DNA of 64,000 nucleotides. It comes from Seminavis robusta (lineage: Eukaryota; Bacillariophyta; Bacillariophyceae; Naviculales; Naviculaceae). Both the position numbers and the translations under genes were made by a program. The stretch lies in NCBI GenBank assembly GCA_903772945.1, contig CAICTM010000289.1, positions 16,384 through 80,383 of the forward strand, read 5' to 3'. Under the pieces are notes generated by a model. It was not told where the DNA came from. It did not search any database and worked only from the letters and a program-made list of their open reading frames with translations. This document shows positions 34,002-44,673 of this stretch, piece by piece; the stretch's first letter is position 1; each line of letters opens with the position of its first letter.

Positions 34002-34872
34002 TTAGATACGGGTAGGGTACATCACATACGGGCTGGTCCACTCTGCAGCTGGCAAGCCCTGGTTGACGCCCTCCTCATCATCTACGGTTGTAGGCCCCTC
34101 GACGAGGCTGCTTGCCTTGAGTTTCGGGGTCTTGTCGCGACGCTCGGTGACTTCGGGGAGGGTCTTGGGACCTGCCTTGTGGAGAGACCAATACAACCAA
34201 AGGACACCTGCCAGTCCATCAACCACAAGACGAGGATGGGGAAGAAGAAGAAGGAACGCCTTCAAAAAGATTTGGGAAATCACGTTTCGGACAAAACCGA
34301 TAAGGAGGTGGGCGACCTTGGTATAGAACTTTACAATGGCCTCTTCAGCCATGCTCCGGCGTCTTCGGCTTGTCTTCTGTCATGTTGGTTGAGAAGTTGG
34401 TCTGAACGATGGCATCTTGAGCGACTGCACCAGTACCAACTTGCGAAATCTGGGTGGTGGAATCGTCGACGGAAGAAAGGATGTCTCGGACGAAACCTTC
34501 ATGCTCCGGCGTCTTCGGCTTGTCTTCTGTAGCGGACACGGCTTCTTGAGTGACTACGCGCGCGAGGGTGGTGTTCTTGCATGTGCGGTGATGCTTGGAG
34601 AGTTGGGGGGTGGCATAGAACTGGATCCCGTCCAAGAGAAGCAGACAAAGCAAAAGAAGAAGGAAAATCTTGCCTCGACGCACGGTGCTGTAGGACAGGA
34701 AACATCCAGCTGGTGGAAGCATAGAAGACGATCCATGCCAGTCCGTCGTTTCATGCAGGAGTACGCGGATGAAGACTGCGATCGTGATGGCGATCATGCA
34801 CAAAGGAACCTTCAACCAAGGCTGATTACAGGTAGGGAACAAGCAGAAAAGAGACAGCGCGGACGCTATCAT
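34002..34872 (-). pseudogene. single-span membrane protein A (paralogue of 37.3-38.6 kb gene), frameshifted
   Basis: Family not recognised, but clearly related to the gene at 37277-38563. The first frame (34872-34345) has two N-terminal hydrophobic stretches. The second (KIFLLLLLCLLLLDGIQF) aligns with the N-terminus of the paralogue. It then reads through a Thr/Glu/Lys-rich region with two copies of TEDKPKTPEH. It stops at TGA just after EHG, while the neighbouring frame (34352-34002) continues as AEEAIVKFYTKVAHLLIGFV and a membrane span. So one base is gained or lost at about 34350, exactly at one copy of a 31-bp repeat. The C-terminus (SLVEGPTTVDD) aligns with SLVDGPVTV in the paralogue. 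The start codon is uncertain. Confidence 0.55.
34350..34530. repeat. 31-bp perfect direct repeat
   Basis: The 31-bp sequence starting CATGCTCCGGCGTCTTCGGC occurs at 34350-34380 and 34500-34530 without mismatch. It encodes the two TEDKPKTPEH blocks of paralogue A, and the frameshift of that gene lies at the edge of the first copy. Confidence 0.9.
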
Positions 34873-36799
34873 CTTCACGACGACAAAAGTCGTGAACGTC
34901 GTGTTTTGAAGAAGAGTTTGTTTCCAGAAAGATCACTTTCTCTATGACGGATCACTCATGACTGAGGACTTGACTGCCACCCACATACATGTACAAAAGT
35001 GCCCCTCCGTGCGGTTAGCAAGTTGCCGCTGAGCATTGAGCCCTCGCACAATAATGCAACCACACGAAACGAGCATACCGGTACAAACAACCACCCGGGA
35101 GATGTTAAAATAAGCGGGAATTCTCCGTTTTTTAAACACCACCAGCTTTTTCCCTGCTTTGTTTAACACCACCAGTTTTCTTCCCCTTTTGTTTAACACT
35201 AAGGCAAACAAGCTGTAAACATGCTGTATCATGAAACCAAAGAAATAATGAGAGTTTTGATTCAGGCATCACAAGAAACTCTTGTTTCTCCAAATTGACT
35301 AAGTGTGTGTTCAAATACGGGACTGAAGGACAATAGAGCTAGGGAGCAAAAAGTGGATGTTAAAGCTTTGGGTAAGTGTGTGTTAATCACTGATGAATAA
35401 ACTGGTGGTGTTCAAAAAAGCGAGAATTCCCGATTCTTTTAACATCTCCCCGATCGTCTAGATACGTTGGTTACTCTCCGTGACTGGTTGGTCTTTATGT
35501 TTGTTAGTGACGTGTGTGAATCTCTTGCGAGAAATGGTGTATTGTAGAGGAGCTCCAGTACATGTATGGCTCAATCCTGCATAATACCACCAGAATATTT
35601 GGATGCTCGCATATTAGTCGGAGAAATTAAGTGTAAAATTGTTATACGATTTTAGCAAAAAGTGACTGAACTAATTAAGTTTACTCACAAACTTACCATC
35701 TCTGAGACCTGTAGCTCCCTTGATCCTTTGCAGCTGAATCCTATCCTGTTGAGGCTGAGCAGTGTCATTGAGAGGTAAGCTGGCAGCACTTGCTAGGCTG
35801 CCCCGCATCATGAAGGATTAACATCGGTACCAACACCAGGAGCTGGAAACTCTGTAAGCATCCTCATCTCTTGTAGATCTACCCTGATCCTTTCAAGAAT
35901 TTCTTCACAAGAGAAGCTACAGCTACAGGTGAACAGTCCCAGTGAATCAGAGCTCGAGTGGGTTGTAGATTTCCAAGAAATCCTACTTTTGACTCGAAAT
36001 TGAGGAACCTACCACCTGGACGTCCAGCGAATCGAATCAATCGTCGCGACGGATCGGCACGTAGTATGTTCACCGGTATAGGTGTGCTGATTCCGGCTCA
36101 TTTTGTGAGGAGGAAAAGGTCAAGTCATTAGGAGAACTGAAAGAATCTAAAAGAGCAGCAGAAGTAAATCCTACTCAGTATGGACGGTCTCTTGGTGGAA
36201 CCCATCGGCTATTATTTCCTTTGTCCTGTACTTGCACTCCAAACTCACTTATAAGAACATTCTAAATTCAGTGCAGTCCTGGTTTTCTTACTGTGCTGCA
36301 CCATTTTGGCCCCTCACTTTCATACTAACTAAGCTGCTAGGTCAAGCAGGTTAGTTGGATTCACCCAGTGGACCTGGCTTGGGGTCTTGGGGTGCACTCG
36401 AGTACCATACTAGCTAGAGGATAGCTGCATAGCTGCATACAATGCTCCAGAGTACAGTGGTAAATCGTGTTACCGGTACTATTAATAGCGGTTTCCTGCA
36501 GCCACGAGCTCTGAAACCAGCTCTTACTTGAAGCTGTAACTCCACGAAGTCACTGTTTCTACTCTGGGTCTGAAAGTTGAAGTAGAGACAACGACTTTAA
36601 CTCTTGTGCGACTCCTTGGAACGTTTTGACGCTCGACGGAACGACTGGATGTCGAAGGAACGGTCCAAGAAGACTGGACGATTGAAAGCCTTTGTGTGTT
36701 CCCGTCGCAAACTAAAGTCACTTTGCCTCACATTTTGAGCCGTTGTCAGTGCAGTGCTTCCAGCCCATAACAAGCACAAGAACAAGCACATCATAGATC
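34873..36799. other. intergenic, contains a foldback element
   Basis: Apart from the inverted-repeat element at 35096-35452 and TACCGGTA at 35076 and 36471, no gene or motif is supported. Confidence 0.45.
35096..35452. mobile_element. MITE-like foldback element with ~50-bp terminal inverted repeats
   Basis: Left arm 35096-35145 begins CGGGAGATGTTAAAAT and ends AACACCACCAG. The right arm, 35402-35452, read on the other strand, begins CGGGGAGATGTTAAAAG and ends AACACCACCAG, with about six differences and one indel over 50 bp. The 256-bp interior codes for nothing but repeats TTTAACACCACCAG again near 35162. No clear target duplication flanks the arms. The superfamily cannot be assigned. Confidence 0.7.
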
Positions 36800-37196
36800 A
36801 TGGTATCCAAGAAGTCTGCGAGGAAGAGGCAACAAAGGAGGATGGCAGCTGATAATGCAGCTGAGCTTGCACCCACTCCTCAAGGTGGCAACCAGCCCAC
36901 CAAAATCCTCACCCATTCCCCTGCTGTTGACACTGATGGTTCAGTGGCTTCTTTGATGGGAGCAGGGATCCCCAAGAGGTGCTCACACCTGCTACCGGTA
37001 CAACCACCACCCCTTCTTCTACCAATGACGATGTCCTTCAAACCATTCTCAAGCGTATGGCGGATGCCCTACAGATGGATGGGTCCATCAAGGAGTCCCT
37101 CAGTCAGCTTGATGCAAGGTTTCAACAACACTTTGACTCCATGGAGATCAGCCATAGGTTCTATGAGTCGAGCTTGGACCAATCAACACAGTAGTC
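36800..37196 (+). pseudogene. short basic/coiled protein, possibly gag-like, frameshifted
   Basis: The ATG at 36800 opens MVSKKSARKRQQRRMAADNA and continues Thr/Pro-rich to ~36975. The sensible frame then shifts by one base into TPATGTTTTPSSTNDDVLQT, followed by a helical segment (LKRMADALQMDGSIKESLSQ, LDARFQQHFDSME) and a stop at 37194-37196. A TACCGGTA octamer (36993) sits right at the frameshift. The layout of a basic head, linker and helix recalls small gag proteins of diatom retroelements, but no zinc knuckle was found. A decayed host gene is equally possible. Confidence 0.35.
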
Positions 37197-37276
37197 CAGG
37201 AACCACATGGTGTCGAGGAACAGGCATATAATAAACCTTTGGCCGAGGCTGATCAGGGTGTACTCTGAGCGTCCTT

Positions 37277-38563
37277 TCAGCACCATGCCTGGAGAAGACA
37301 ACAACGCTGGAGGGGGCGTTTGCTTTGAAGCCAGACGGAAGCACCTACATTGATGTTGCTGCCTACCTCAATGGAGATGGATCCCACCCAGTCAAGGTTC
37401 CTTCCAGGAAGGAGAAAGCATTCAAACCAACCCACCCACCCACTCCAGTACACGGGGAGAGTTTTCCTCAGTGTTGCATCGGAACAAGAGGTGCGAGGAG
37501 AGGCAAGTTCTGAGAGGTTGTTTGAAGAAGTCAAAGAAAGTTCTGAGAGCTTCTTTGAGAGTGGGAATGAACTGCTACCGGTACAGTACGTTCCCTGCCT
37601 CACATGTAGAGTTGATGGGAACGAGGTTTGATCGGAATGGCGACAATGGCCAAAAGGCCGAGAGACGCAGACAAAAACAAAAACCGAAGGAAAGCGTTGC
37701 GTTGACACTCGACGCTCGACGCTAGCTAGCGAACTGCGTCGTGGTGGTACTGGTACCGGTTCGTCTTGTTGGGAGGAAAACACTTGTGTACGGCAGCGCG
37801 TCGAACACGATGAGTGCCAGTCCATGCAAAAGTAGAGCCGGTAACAATATACTGTGACTGGCCCATCGACGAGGCTGTTGACGTTGGTGGTCTTGATTTT
37901 AGTGGTCTTGGCCTTGCAATTGGAGGTGTTGTTGGCGGTGGCGGGGCCACGCTTGAGAACTGCCTTGATGAGAGAATGCAAAACGTAAATGAAGAGACAA
38001 ACCAGCCCACCAATCAAAAGAGGGTACGAGACAAATGTAGAAAGGATATCTCGGACGAAACCGTTGAGGAGATCAGTGGCCTTGAAGGCGGCCTCTTCAT
38101 GCACCGGAGGAGTCGTGGTCTTGTTGGCCGCTAGAATACGCTGCTTGGCTGCCTGGGCTGCCTGGACCGTCTGAATGATTGCTTCAAGATCGTGCATGTC
38201 TTCATGATGGTTGTGACCTTGTTCAATCTGGAGGATAGCCTTCTTGGCGATGGAAACGTTGGTGAGCTTCCGCTGGACAGTCATGTTGGGGCCATGCTCC
38301 GGAGCCTTCTTCTTCTCGTCGTTGAACAGCTTCTGGACCTCCACGTGATACTTGCGTTTCTCGGCTAACTGAATGATGGCGTCGAGATCTTCCAAGGTGT
38401 CATCGTGGTCGTCGCTTGGCTCAAACAGGAGGATGACATTCCAGGCGGTGGTGAGGTCGGCCGTCGGTAGGACGGTTGTGTTGTGATGCTCGGCGAATTT
38501 GGACGAAGGGTCGAACTGGAGGCCGCTCGAGAGAAGCAAAGAAACCAGAAAAATGACGAACAC
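37277..38563 (-). CDS. single-span membrane protein B, paralogue of the 34-kb gene
   Basis: Family not recognised. The frame begins GTG at 38563 after an in-frame TAA; no ATG is available in this frame, so the true start may lie in an upstream exon or a base is missing. Order: signal-like segment (FVIFLVSLLLSSGLQF), an Asp/His-rich helical module DTLEDLDAIIQLAEKRKY (~55-72) repeated as DMHDLEAIIQTVQAAQAAKQ (~122-141), a Thr/Pro linker, then FVRDILSTFVSYPLLIGG and a membrane span (~179-199). After SLVDGPVTV (~225-235) similarity to the paralogue ends and the rest of the open frame looks random, so the real protein probably ends near 37830. Conserved order with gene A supports a tandem family. 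Location is probably endomembrane or cell surface. Confidence 0.5.
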   Translation of the reverse strand: MFVIFLVSLLLSSGLQFDPSSKFAEHHNTTVLPTADLTTAWNVILLFEPSDDHDDTLEDLDAIIQLAEKRKYHVEVQKLFNDEKKKAPEHGPNMTVQRKLTNVSIAKKAILQIEQGHNHHEDMHDLEAIIQTVQAAQAAKQRILAANKTTTPPVHEEAAFKATDLLNGFVRDILSTFVSYPLLIGGLVCLFIYVLHSLIKAVLKRGPATANNTSNCKAKTTKIKTTNVNSLVDGPVTVYCYRLYFCMDWHSSCSTRCRTQVFSSQQDEPVPVPPRRSSLASVERRVSTQRFPSVFVFVCVSRPFGHCRHSDQTSFPSTLHVRQGTYCTGSSSFPLSKKLSELSLTSSNNLSELASPRTSCSDATLRKTLPVYWSGWVGWFECFLLPGRNLDWVGSISIEVGSNINVGASVWLQSKRPLQRCCLLQAWC

Positions 38564-39553
38564 TTTTTAGATTCATTGATTGAAGCCTTGCTGCTGCTGA
38601 TGATCTTGTTGTCGACAACGTTGCTTGTACGTACTACGACTATCAAGTTCTCGCGCAGTTGACTTCGGAAGGTCCTCCCACATATCTTTGGCTGGCGAGG
38701 TCACCGACTGGTGCTTGCTTTTCCTTTTCCTCCTCCTCCTCCATGAGAGACAATCGACGGATCCAGCGAGCTACCCGTTTTTTGTCTACAGTACGACGAG
38801 GTCACCGACTGGTGCTTGCTTTCTCTTGCGAGGCCGCCTGCTTGCTCTTCTGATGCTCTGCTCTGTTCTTACATGTCCACGAGCTTAAACTGTCCTTACG
38901 GTGAGATCACCACCTGGGGCTACTCAAAGTGTTGCTGTCTGCGCTGCGTTGCTCTAGCTGTATTCGATTCGTAGCTGCACGAATTTCAACAGTGGAGCTC
39001 TCTCCCAGCTCTAACTACCGGTATACAGTACCAGGCTGTTCGGTACGCTGAGGAGAGGCAATTTTTGCCAGAAAATTTTCCATTTGCACACACACAGTTG
39101 TTGCAGCCCACGTAAAGCAAGCTCGAGCATCCTACGGCACCAAACAAACAAACGTTCGAACAAATAAAGATAAAGGAAAGAAAGAATGGAGAGGAGCCAG
39201 AAAGAAAGAATGAAATGAAAAGTATATGCTCCCGCCAGCAAACGATCCAGTTGTTCCTTCATCTTGGTCCACGATGGCAGCAGTACCTCCGTCCCGCAGG
39301 AATGTAAACACAGTGGTTGTTGCTCCCAAAGTTTAGCACTTGCAAGCCACCCACCCAGTGGAGTGCATCTCTGACGGGAAATCACTTTCTATATGCCACA
39401 TGAGCCGTGTATATCAAGCGAAAACAAACAAGCAACTGAAGGAGGATGGTTGCTGGCGGCTACTATATATGTACTATATATGTATTATTGGTATTGCGGA
39501 CACATGAGTGGAAGTCGTTTCGTTTAGTCTACAGCCGGCCCCGGATGGTTCTT
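38564..39553. other. intergenic with a 26-bp repeat
   Basis: A 26-bp sequence, CGAGGTCACCGACTGGTGCT then TGCTTT, occurs at 38696 and again at 38797, about 101 bp apart. No gene is supported. Confidence 0.5.
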
Positions 39554-40111
39554 TCAAAGCAAGCTGGGGCACAAGGCAGCAGCTGATCTTGGTTTGGGTC
39601 GTACCGGTAGCCCACCGTGTCGTTTGGGTGAAAGACGGCATCGGGGAAGGGCCCTGGAGGTGCACGACAATGAACCTTCCTGTTCGAGCTCACTTGGATT
39701 GGGCAAGAAGGGCACGGAAACAATAAGAGCTCGAGGTGTCTGTTCGTAATAGCTGGTTGCTGTACAGGGCGCAGCACTTTCTAGTGTTCTCTGGGAGTCG
39801 ACACGCACGGACAGAGTCGTCTTGGGCAGTGGAATCGACTTGAGGTAGGAATGCCGTCGGTTGCTCATGACAGATACGGGACTTCTTCTTGAGGAGGAAG
39901 GCCCTTGTTGACTGTATTGTTCCAAAGAATCGAGAGGAGGCAAAAAGATATCTTGATTCTTGGAGAGCATCCTGTCTGTCGAATGGTAAGAGTCTGCAGT
40001 ACACACGAGAGGAGGAGGACTGGAAAGCTCAGAAGAGGAGGGACAGGAGGGAGTGGCCATGAAGAATGTTGGCATGTCTATGTTGTCGTCGAGGGGAAGA
40101 AAATGGGTCAT
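39554..40111 (-). CDS. hypothetical Ser/Pro-rich protein
   Basis: 185 residues from an ATG at 40111. The first ~130 residues look protein-like, with Pro/Ser/Leu motifs (MTHFLPLDDNIDMPTFFM, NQDIFLPPLDSLEQY, SYLKSIPLPKTTLSVRVDS). The last ~55 residues are Arg/Pro/Cys-rich and look random, suggesting a lost splice site or frameshift near 39720. A separate short minus frame just upstream (40384-40178) starts MDEKSISMRLFALLVIV, a possible signal peptide; whether it belongs to the same gene is unknown. Confidence 0.4.
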   Translation of the reverse strand: MTHFLPLDDNIDMPTFFMATPSCPSSSELSSPPPLVCTADSYHSTDRMLSKNQDIFLPPLDSLEQYSQQGPSSSRRSPVSVMSNRRHSYLKSIPLPKTTLSVRVDSQRTLESAAPCTATSYYEQTPRALIVSVPFLPNPSELEQEGSLSCTSRALPRCRLSPKRHGGLPVRPKPRSAAALCPSLL

Positions 40112-40536
40112 GGTGTTTGCTTTGCTTTTATAGAAGAGTTTGAGAAAGGGTGCGAAAGACGTGAAAAGGGCTGCCTACTGTCCTGCAATTCGATCGGCAA
40201 GAATTTGAAATTGTGAGAGTTGGTTGGCAGCTGCTGCAACAAAGCAATGGCTGGCAATTGAAGCAGAAATCTTGTCACACAATGACAAACCCCATGGGAA
40301 CTCTTCGGATTGATATCTCCCTCCTTCACTGGGAACAATGACGAGCAACGCGAACAATCTCATTGAAATTGACTTCTCATCCATAAGACTCCTGTATCTG
40401 GCGTTTCACCTGTTGCCGGGTTGTGTGCTCTCATGCTGGGTTTCGCTCTCAACCAGGTCCTATGCATAGTTGCGAGATACCTTTACCGTAGTACTTCTAG
40501 CTGTACTTCTCCTCCAGAGTAGCAAGTAGCAAGTAG
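40112..40536. other. intergenic, 5' flank of LTR element
   Basis: Contains the short signal-like minus frame at 40178-40384. The bases just before the LTR are AGTAGCAAGTAG. Confidence 0.4.
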
Positions 40537-40779
40537 TGTAGTATCTCGCGACTAGCACGACTCAACCAGTCATGACTGAACCACTCATGACTGAGCCACG
40601 CATGACTGAAACCTGCATGTTGCTCCGTGATGGCTACAACTCTCGCTACCTGCTTATCTCCATGGTTTTAACTAGTAGCAGGGCAACTCCTTTTGATACC
40701 CTCACAATCCGATTACACACAATATAAAAATACTAAGATCTCTCTCACATATTACATTGGTACCAGCCACGATAGGGCA
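40537..40779 (+). repeat. 5' LTR
   Basis: 243 bp, TG...CA ends. Carries three spaced copies of CATGACTGA(A/G) near its start and a TATAAAA box at 40723-40729 about 50 bp before the end. Confidence 0.9.
40723..40729 (+). promoter_or_regulatory. TATA box of the LTR
   Basis: TATAAAA within the 5' LTR, duplicated at the same offset in the 3' LTR. Position near the LTR end is reasonable for U3/R transcription. Confidence 0.5.
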
Positions 40780-40796
40780 CTGTTATACATGTTGGC

Positions 40797-41435
40797 ATGC
40801 AGTTGGAAAACCAATGGTTATCCCGTTATCCCAAACCAGAACGCTGTGTCTATGACCAAGGCGGCGAGTTCTTGGGAGAAGACTTTCAAAAAGTCTTGAG
40901 ACGCCACGGGCTTCACCCTGGTGGCTCAACAGTCAAGAACCCACAGTCCAATGCTGTATGTGAACGTCTCCATCAGTCTATTGGCAATGCTCTCAGAGCA
41001 ATCAACCATGACAACTATCCTCCAAAGAATGCTGCAGAAGCAGCTGAGCGAATCGACTCTGCACTGCAGACAGCAGCATCTGCAGCACGCACTGCCATGC
41101 ATACCACAATGAAACTATCTCCAGGCTCAATGGCCTTCCATAGAGACATGATTCTCAACATTCCTCTCATTGTGGACTTTGAGCTTTTGCGTCAACGACG
41201 TCAAGCATTGATTGACCGCAATCTCCTACGTGCCAATGCTAAGCGCATTGACTTTGACTACCAGCCAGGTCAACCAGTCCTGAAGCTGTCTGATAATCCC
41301 AAAGCAATGGAACTTAGGGCACATGGGCCCTACACAATCACCCGTATCCATACAAATGGCCCGGTCGTTATCCAACTAGATAACAATGTAACGGAACGAA
41401 TCAACATTCGCCGCATCAAACCATACCGTACTTGA
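40797..41435 (+). CDS. integrase C-terminal half (Ty3/gypsy type)
   Basis: 212 residues, first ATG 18 bp after the 5' LTR. The frame starts inside the integrase core: ERCVYDQGGEFLGEDFQ supplies the second catalytic Asp region, and SNAVCERLHQSIGNALRA the catalytic Glu. The first catalytic Asp and the zinc finger are missing, removed by the deletion that joins LTR to integrase. The end carries a chromodomain-less GPY-like module (HGPYTITRIHTNGPVVIQLD, then ERINIRRIKPYR), typical of gypsy integrases. It cannot act as an integrase alone. The open frame has survived, so the deletion is young or the frame is still translated. Confidence 0.85.
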   Translation: MQLENQWLSRYPKPERCVYDQGGEFLGEDFQKVLRRHGLHPGGSTVKNPQSNAVCERLHQSIGNALRAINHDNYPPKNAAEAAERIDSALQTAASAARTAMHTTMKLSPGSMAFHRDMILNIPLIVDFELLRQRRQALIDRNLLRANAKRIDFDYQPGQPVLKLSDNPKAMELRAHGPYTITRIHTNGPVVIQLDNNVTERINIRRIKPYRT

Positions 41436-41549
41436 GAGGTTTTTGTCCACCTGGTTTCCTCTCAACTTTGGACGACTCGTCCACTGAACCAAGGCTATAC
41501 GCCAGTGCAAGCTGTTCCTCCAATGGACTTACACCTTGGTGGGGCAGAG

Positions 41550-41792
41550 TGTAGTATCTCGCGACTAGCACGACTCAACCAGTCATGACTGAACCACTCA
41601 TGACTGAGCCACGCATGACTGAAACCTGCATGTTGCTCCGTGATGGCTACAACTCTCGCTACCTGCTTATCTCCATGGTTTTAACTAGTAGCAGGGCAAC
41701 TCCTTTTGATACCCTCACAATCCGATTACACACAATATAAAAATACTAAGATCTCTCTCACATATTACATTGGTACCAGCCACGATAGGGCA
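41550..41792 (+). repeat. 3' LTR
   Basis: Same 243-bp sequence as the 5' LTR; no difference seen by eye. Confidence 0.9.
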
Positions 41793-44673
41793 GCAAGAAC
41801 TCTTCTACTAGTAGCGACCTATAGCGAGACAGCGAGACTCGACTCGACTATTCTGTAGAAGCATCATTGTGTGCAGTTAATTGACTTGGGGAAGTTCTGG
41901 TGTTGTCATTGGTGTTCCCATAAAGCATACGGAAACTCCGGGGATTCTTTGAGGCCCATACGTTGTGTCTTAGTGCAAGGTATGATTTAACAGTGGTCAA
42001 TAGCATTCCAGAGAGAACGGAAAATGATTCAGTAAGAATTGAAATCCAAAATCCAGAAGGATCAATCAATCAAATAAGACATCAAATAAATCATCAGAAT
42101 GAATCTTCAGTGATGCCGCGTTTCGCCGTTCGCCGTTGTTTTGAGAACTGTACGAAGTCCACCGTATGGGAAGCCCTGGTACAGTACTCACCTACGTGCC
42201 AACCACTATGAGCAACAAAAAGGGCTTGGATGGGCCTGCGGCCAAACTCTCTTCGGGTGATGTGATTCTCTCGAGAACACGCGGGGACCGGAGCCTCGTT
42301 AGCATGGAGGTTCTTCCTACAGACCCAGGTACAGCTCTTTCTACTGGCTGTTGCTTGCAAAGGGCCACCAGCAGCCGGCACGGTGAAAGTGATACAAATT
42401 GCGAACGATTGTGTTCTTCAACAGTTACCGGTTGCCGTGGGTGCACAAGACTTGGAACTGGGTGTGTGTTTGCTTCTTGTGGCCACTCACACCTACAGTT
42501 CCAAAAGCGAGGAGCGATGCAGGTTGTGCGTTTGCAGCATTGGCACTTTTTAGCCTGTTGAGGTTATGAGAAGTCCAAAAGGACAAAGAGAATACCAGCA
42601 TTGGCGGGTCGTTTCACTTTGGGTTCCAAAACAGATGGGGCGAGGCAGCTGGCCACTCCAGCGAGTAGAAACTCTATAGAGCAAGGCAATATATACACAG
42701 GTACGTGTAGAAGCAACCATGCGAATGCACTTGAAGCCTTGTACTTCAAAGCTGGCTGCTTCAAGTTCCCTGTTTTGACTGAACAGAGTCGGCCATGGCA
42801 GTCCTTGATGTTCATGGAGGTTGGCTAAGAAGAGAACCAACCATGGCAGATGCGAGCCAACAATGGGGGAAGTTTCGAATGCATCACGCTTGCTCCAGCT
42901 GCTCATCTATCTTCCTTAGCAGCAACAGCCTGGATTTGGAAACTGCAGGTGCAGGCAAAAGACGTGGCTGCATGCATTTGATATGGATACCATCCAAGCG
43001 ATGAGAACCGAAGAGGAGCTGGAAGCGAAGCAAGAGCGACCTGCGTTGGTGCAACGGCTATTGGCATTGTCAAGCCAATGGCGTTCCCAGCTTGCAAATC
43101 TTTCGCATCTCTCGAGCAGGCACAATCATTCACCTCCCAGCCACGGCAGCGTTACTGCGTGAGGAGCTGGGTGGATGGTTGGATTGATTCGCCTGGGCTC
43201 GGACTGAAGTAGATGAGTTGTTCCTATAGGCTAGTAGCTACCGGTATAGTATAGTAGCTAGCAGACCCCACATCTCTGCGCGTGTTACGGCTGTCTTCTT
43301 TCTGTATATGGTACCATTCTTCTAAAATAGCACGAATAAACTGGCACAAAGTTCTCCCGAGTAGATCAACCCACCCGATCTAGTTCTTTCCATACGGTAG
43401 CAGCTTTCAAAATATTGTACAGATACACAATCTATCGACCCACCAGACAATGCTGAAGCATTTTGATTCTCCCGGCTGCAACTTGGAGAGTCGTGAACAG
43501 CTCAAAAACTGACAACGTACGTCCCATTCACACAAAACACTCGAGTCCTCTGTCCTCGACGCTAAACCCTTTGTGTGAGGGTCGCAAGCATCCCATTGGC
43601 CATAACAGCGCCGACATAAACGATGCTTTAAACCAAAACCCGGCGCTTCACCGCCCTGGTCAAGGCACAAGGCACACACTTGGGTATGCCTCCGTGGTTT
43701 CTGAAGACTCCCTCACTGGCACCCATTTCAAAGGTGGGGCAGACCGGCTATTAAATATTTGGACCTGTCCTTAAAGCTCTTAATGACCCATCCACGTCGG
43801 AGCAGGAGTACATTAAATAGTTCGACTCGTCGCTAACTCTCTGCAATGACCTTTTCTCTGTCTTCTGCTCTTCGCACATTAAATATTTAGACCCATCGTT
43901 AAAGCTCTGTAATGACCCTTCCACCGCGAAAAACCAAGAGCATTAACGCAGTGACTGCGGACTAAATCCGAAATTCCTTGATCTCAGATTTTGCCTTCTC
44001 TTCTCTTCTTTATGCTTGACTCGACTACCAGGTAACTAGCAAATTCTCACTGGCAGAAGGTTTCTCCAATCTCTAAGGCACACAGCCTATCTACGATCTA
44101 TGCATACCCGTAGAGACATACCGTACGGCACGGTTGACACTCCCCACTGCTGCACACCAAACTCGCTTATAAGAATGTTCTTGCATTGCTCTGCTACATG
44201 TATTTCAACAGTCCGTTCTTTCTTACTCAGCATAGCAAATGTCAGTACAGCAGCATATCAAGGTCAGGAAGGATTACCTATCAGACTTGCGTTGGTACCA
44301 TTAGTGAAATGATGTCTCTCCTCCCAGGTTTCGAATTGTAGGAGTACCGAACAACTCCACCCCTGCGCCACAGCTATCGGCACCGCGGCACCGGCACCGG
44401 TACCGGTAGCTAGTGTCTAGCTAGCTAGCCCAAACGAAACACTAACTAATACTCAAGAGTGGTTGGAGAATGACTTTAGCCTTTCAAAAATTATAAATCT
44501 ATAACCGACAAAGCCACGGAAGGAGGGAATGTGGCGGCCATATGTGGTCAGCATATACGGGGCATGGTGTTGTTTCCTCCTGACTCGCCGAGCTTGAGGT
44601 TGTGAAGGAAGGATGGATTCTAGCGTGGAGGACTATACAAAGGAACATATTGGCGAGGATAACGTTATGGTGT
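41793..44673. other. 2.9-kb intergenic stretch
   Basis: Many open frames of 60-130 codons overlap on both strands with no motif. Holds TACCGGTA at 43239 and 44401 and the dispersed direct repeats at 43750. Confidence 0.4.
43750..43935. repeat. three imperfect ~62-66 bp direct repeats
   Basis: Copies start ATTAAATA at 43750, 43812 and 43878. Each has a shared block of the type GACCCATCGTTAAAGCTCT followed by AATGACC. Confidence 0.65.

Larger units (their letters stand above)
40537..41792 (+). mobile_element. short Ty3/gypsy-type LTR retrotransposon, internally deleted
   Basis: Two 243-bp direct repeats (40537-40779, 41550-41792) appear identical by eye, begin TGTAG and end GGGCA, and enclose only 770 bp. 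The interior keeps the C-terminal half of integrase and nothing of gag, protease, RT or RNase H. A purine-rich stretch (GGTGGGGCAGAG) sits just before the 3' LTR, as expected for a polypurine tract. Matching LTRs imply recent insertion or gene conversion. The flanking five bases (AGTAG before, GCAAG after) do not form a target duplication. Confidence 0.9.

Noticed and set aside
42094-43133. Several 70-130 codon frames on both strands
   Set aside because: They overlap each other on opposite strands and show no motif or biased composition.
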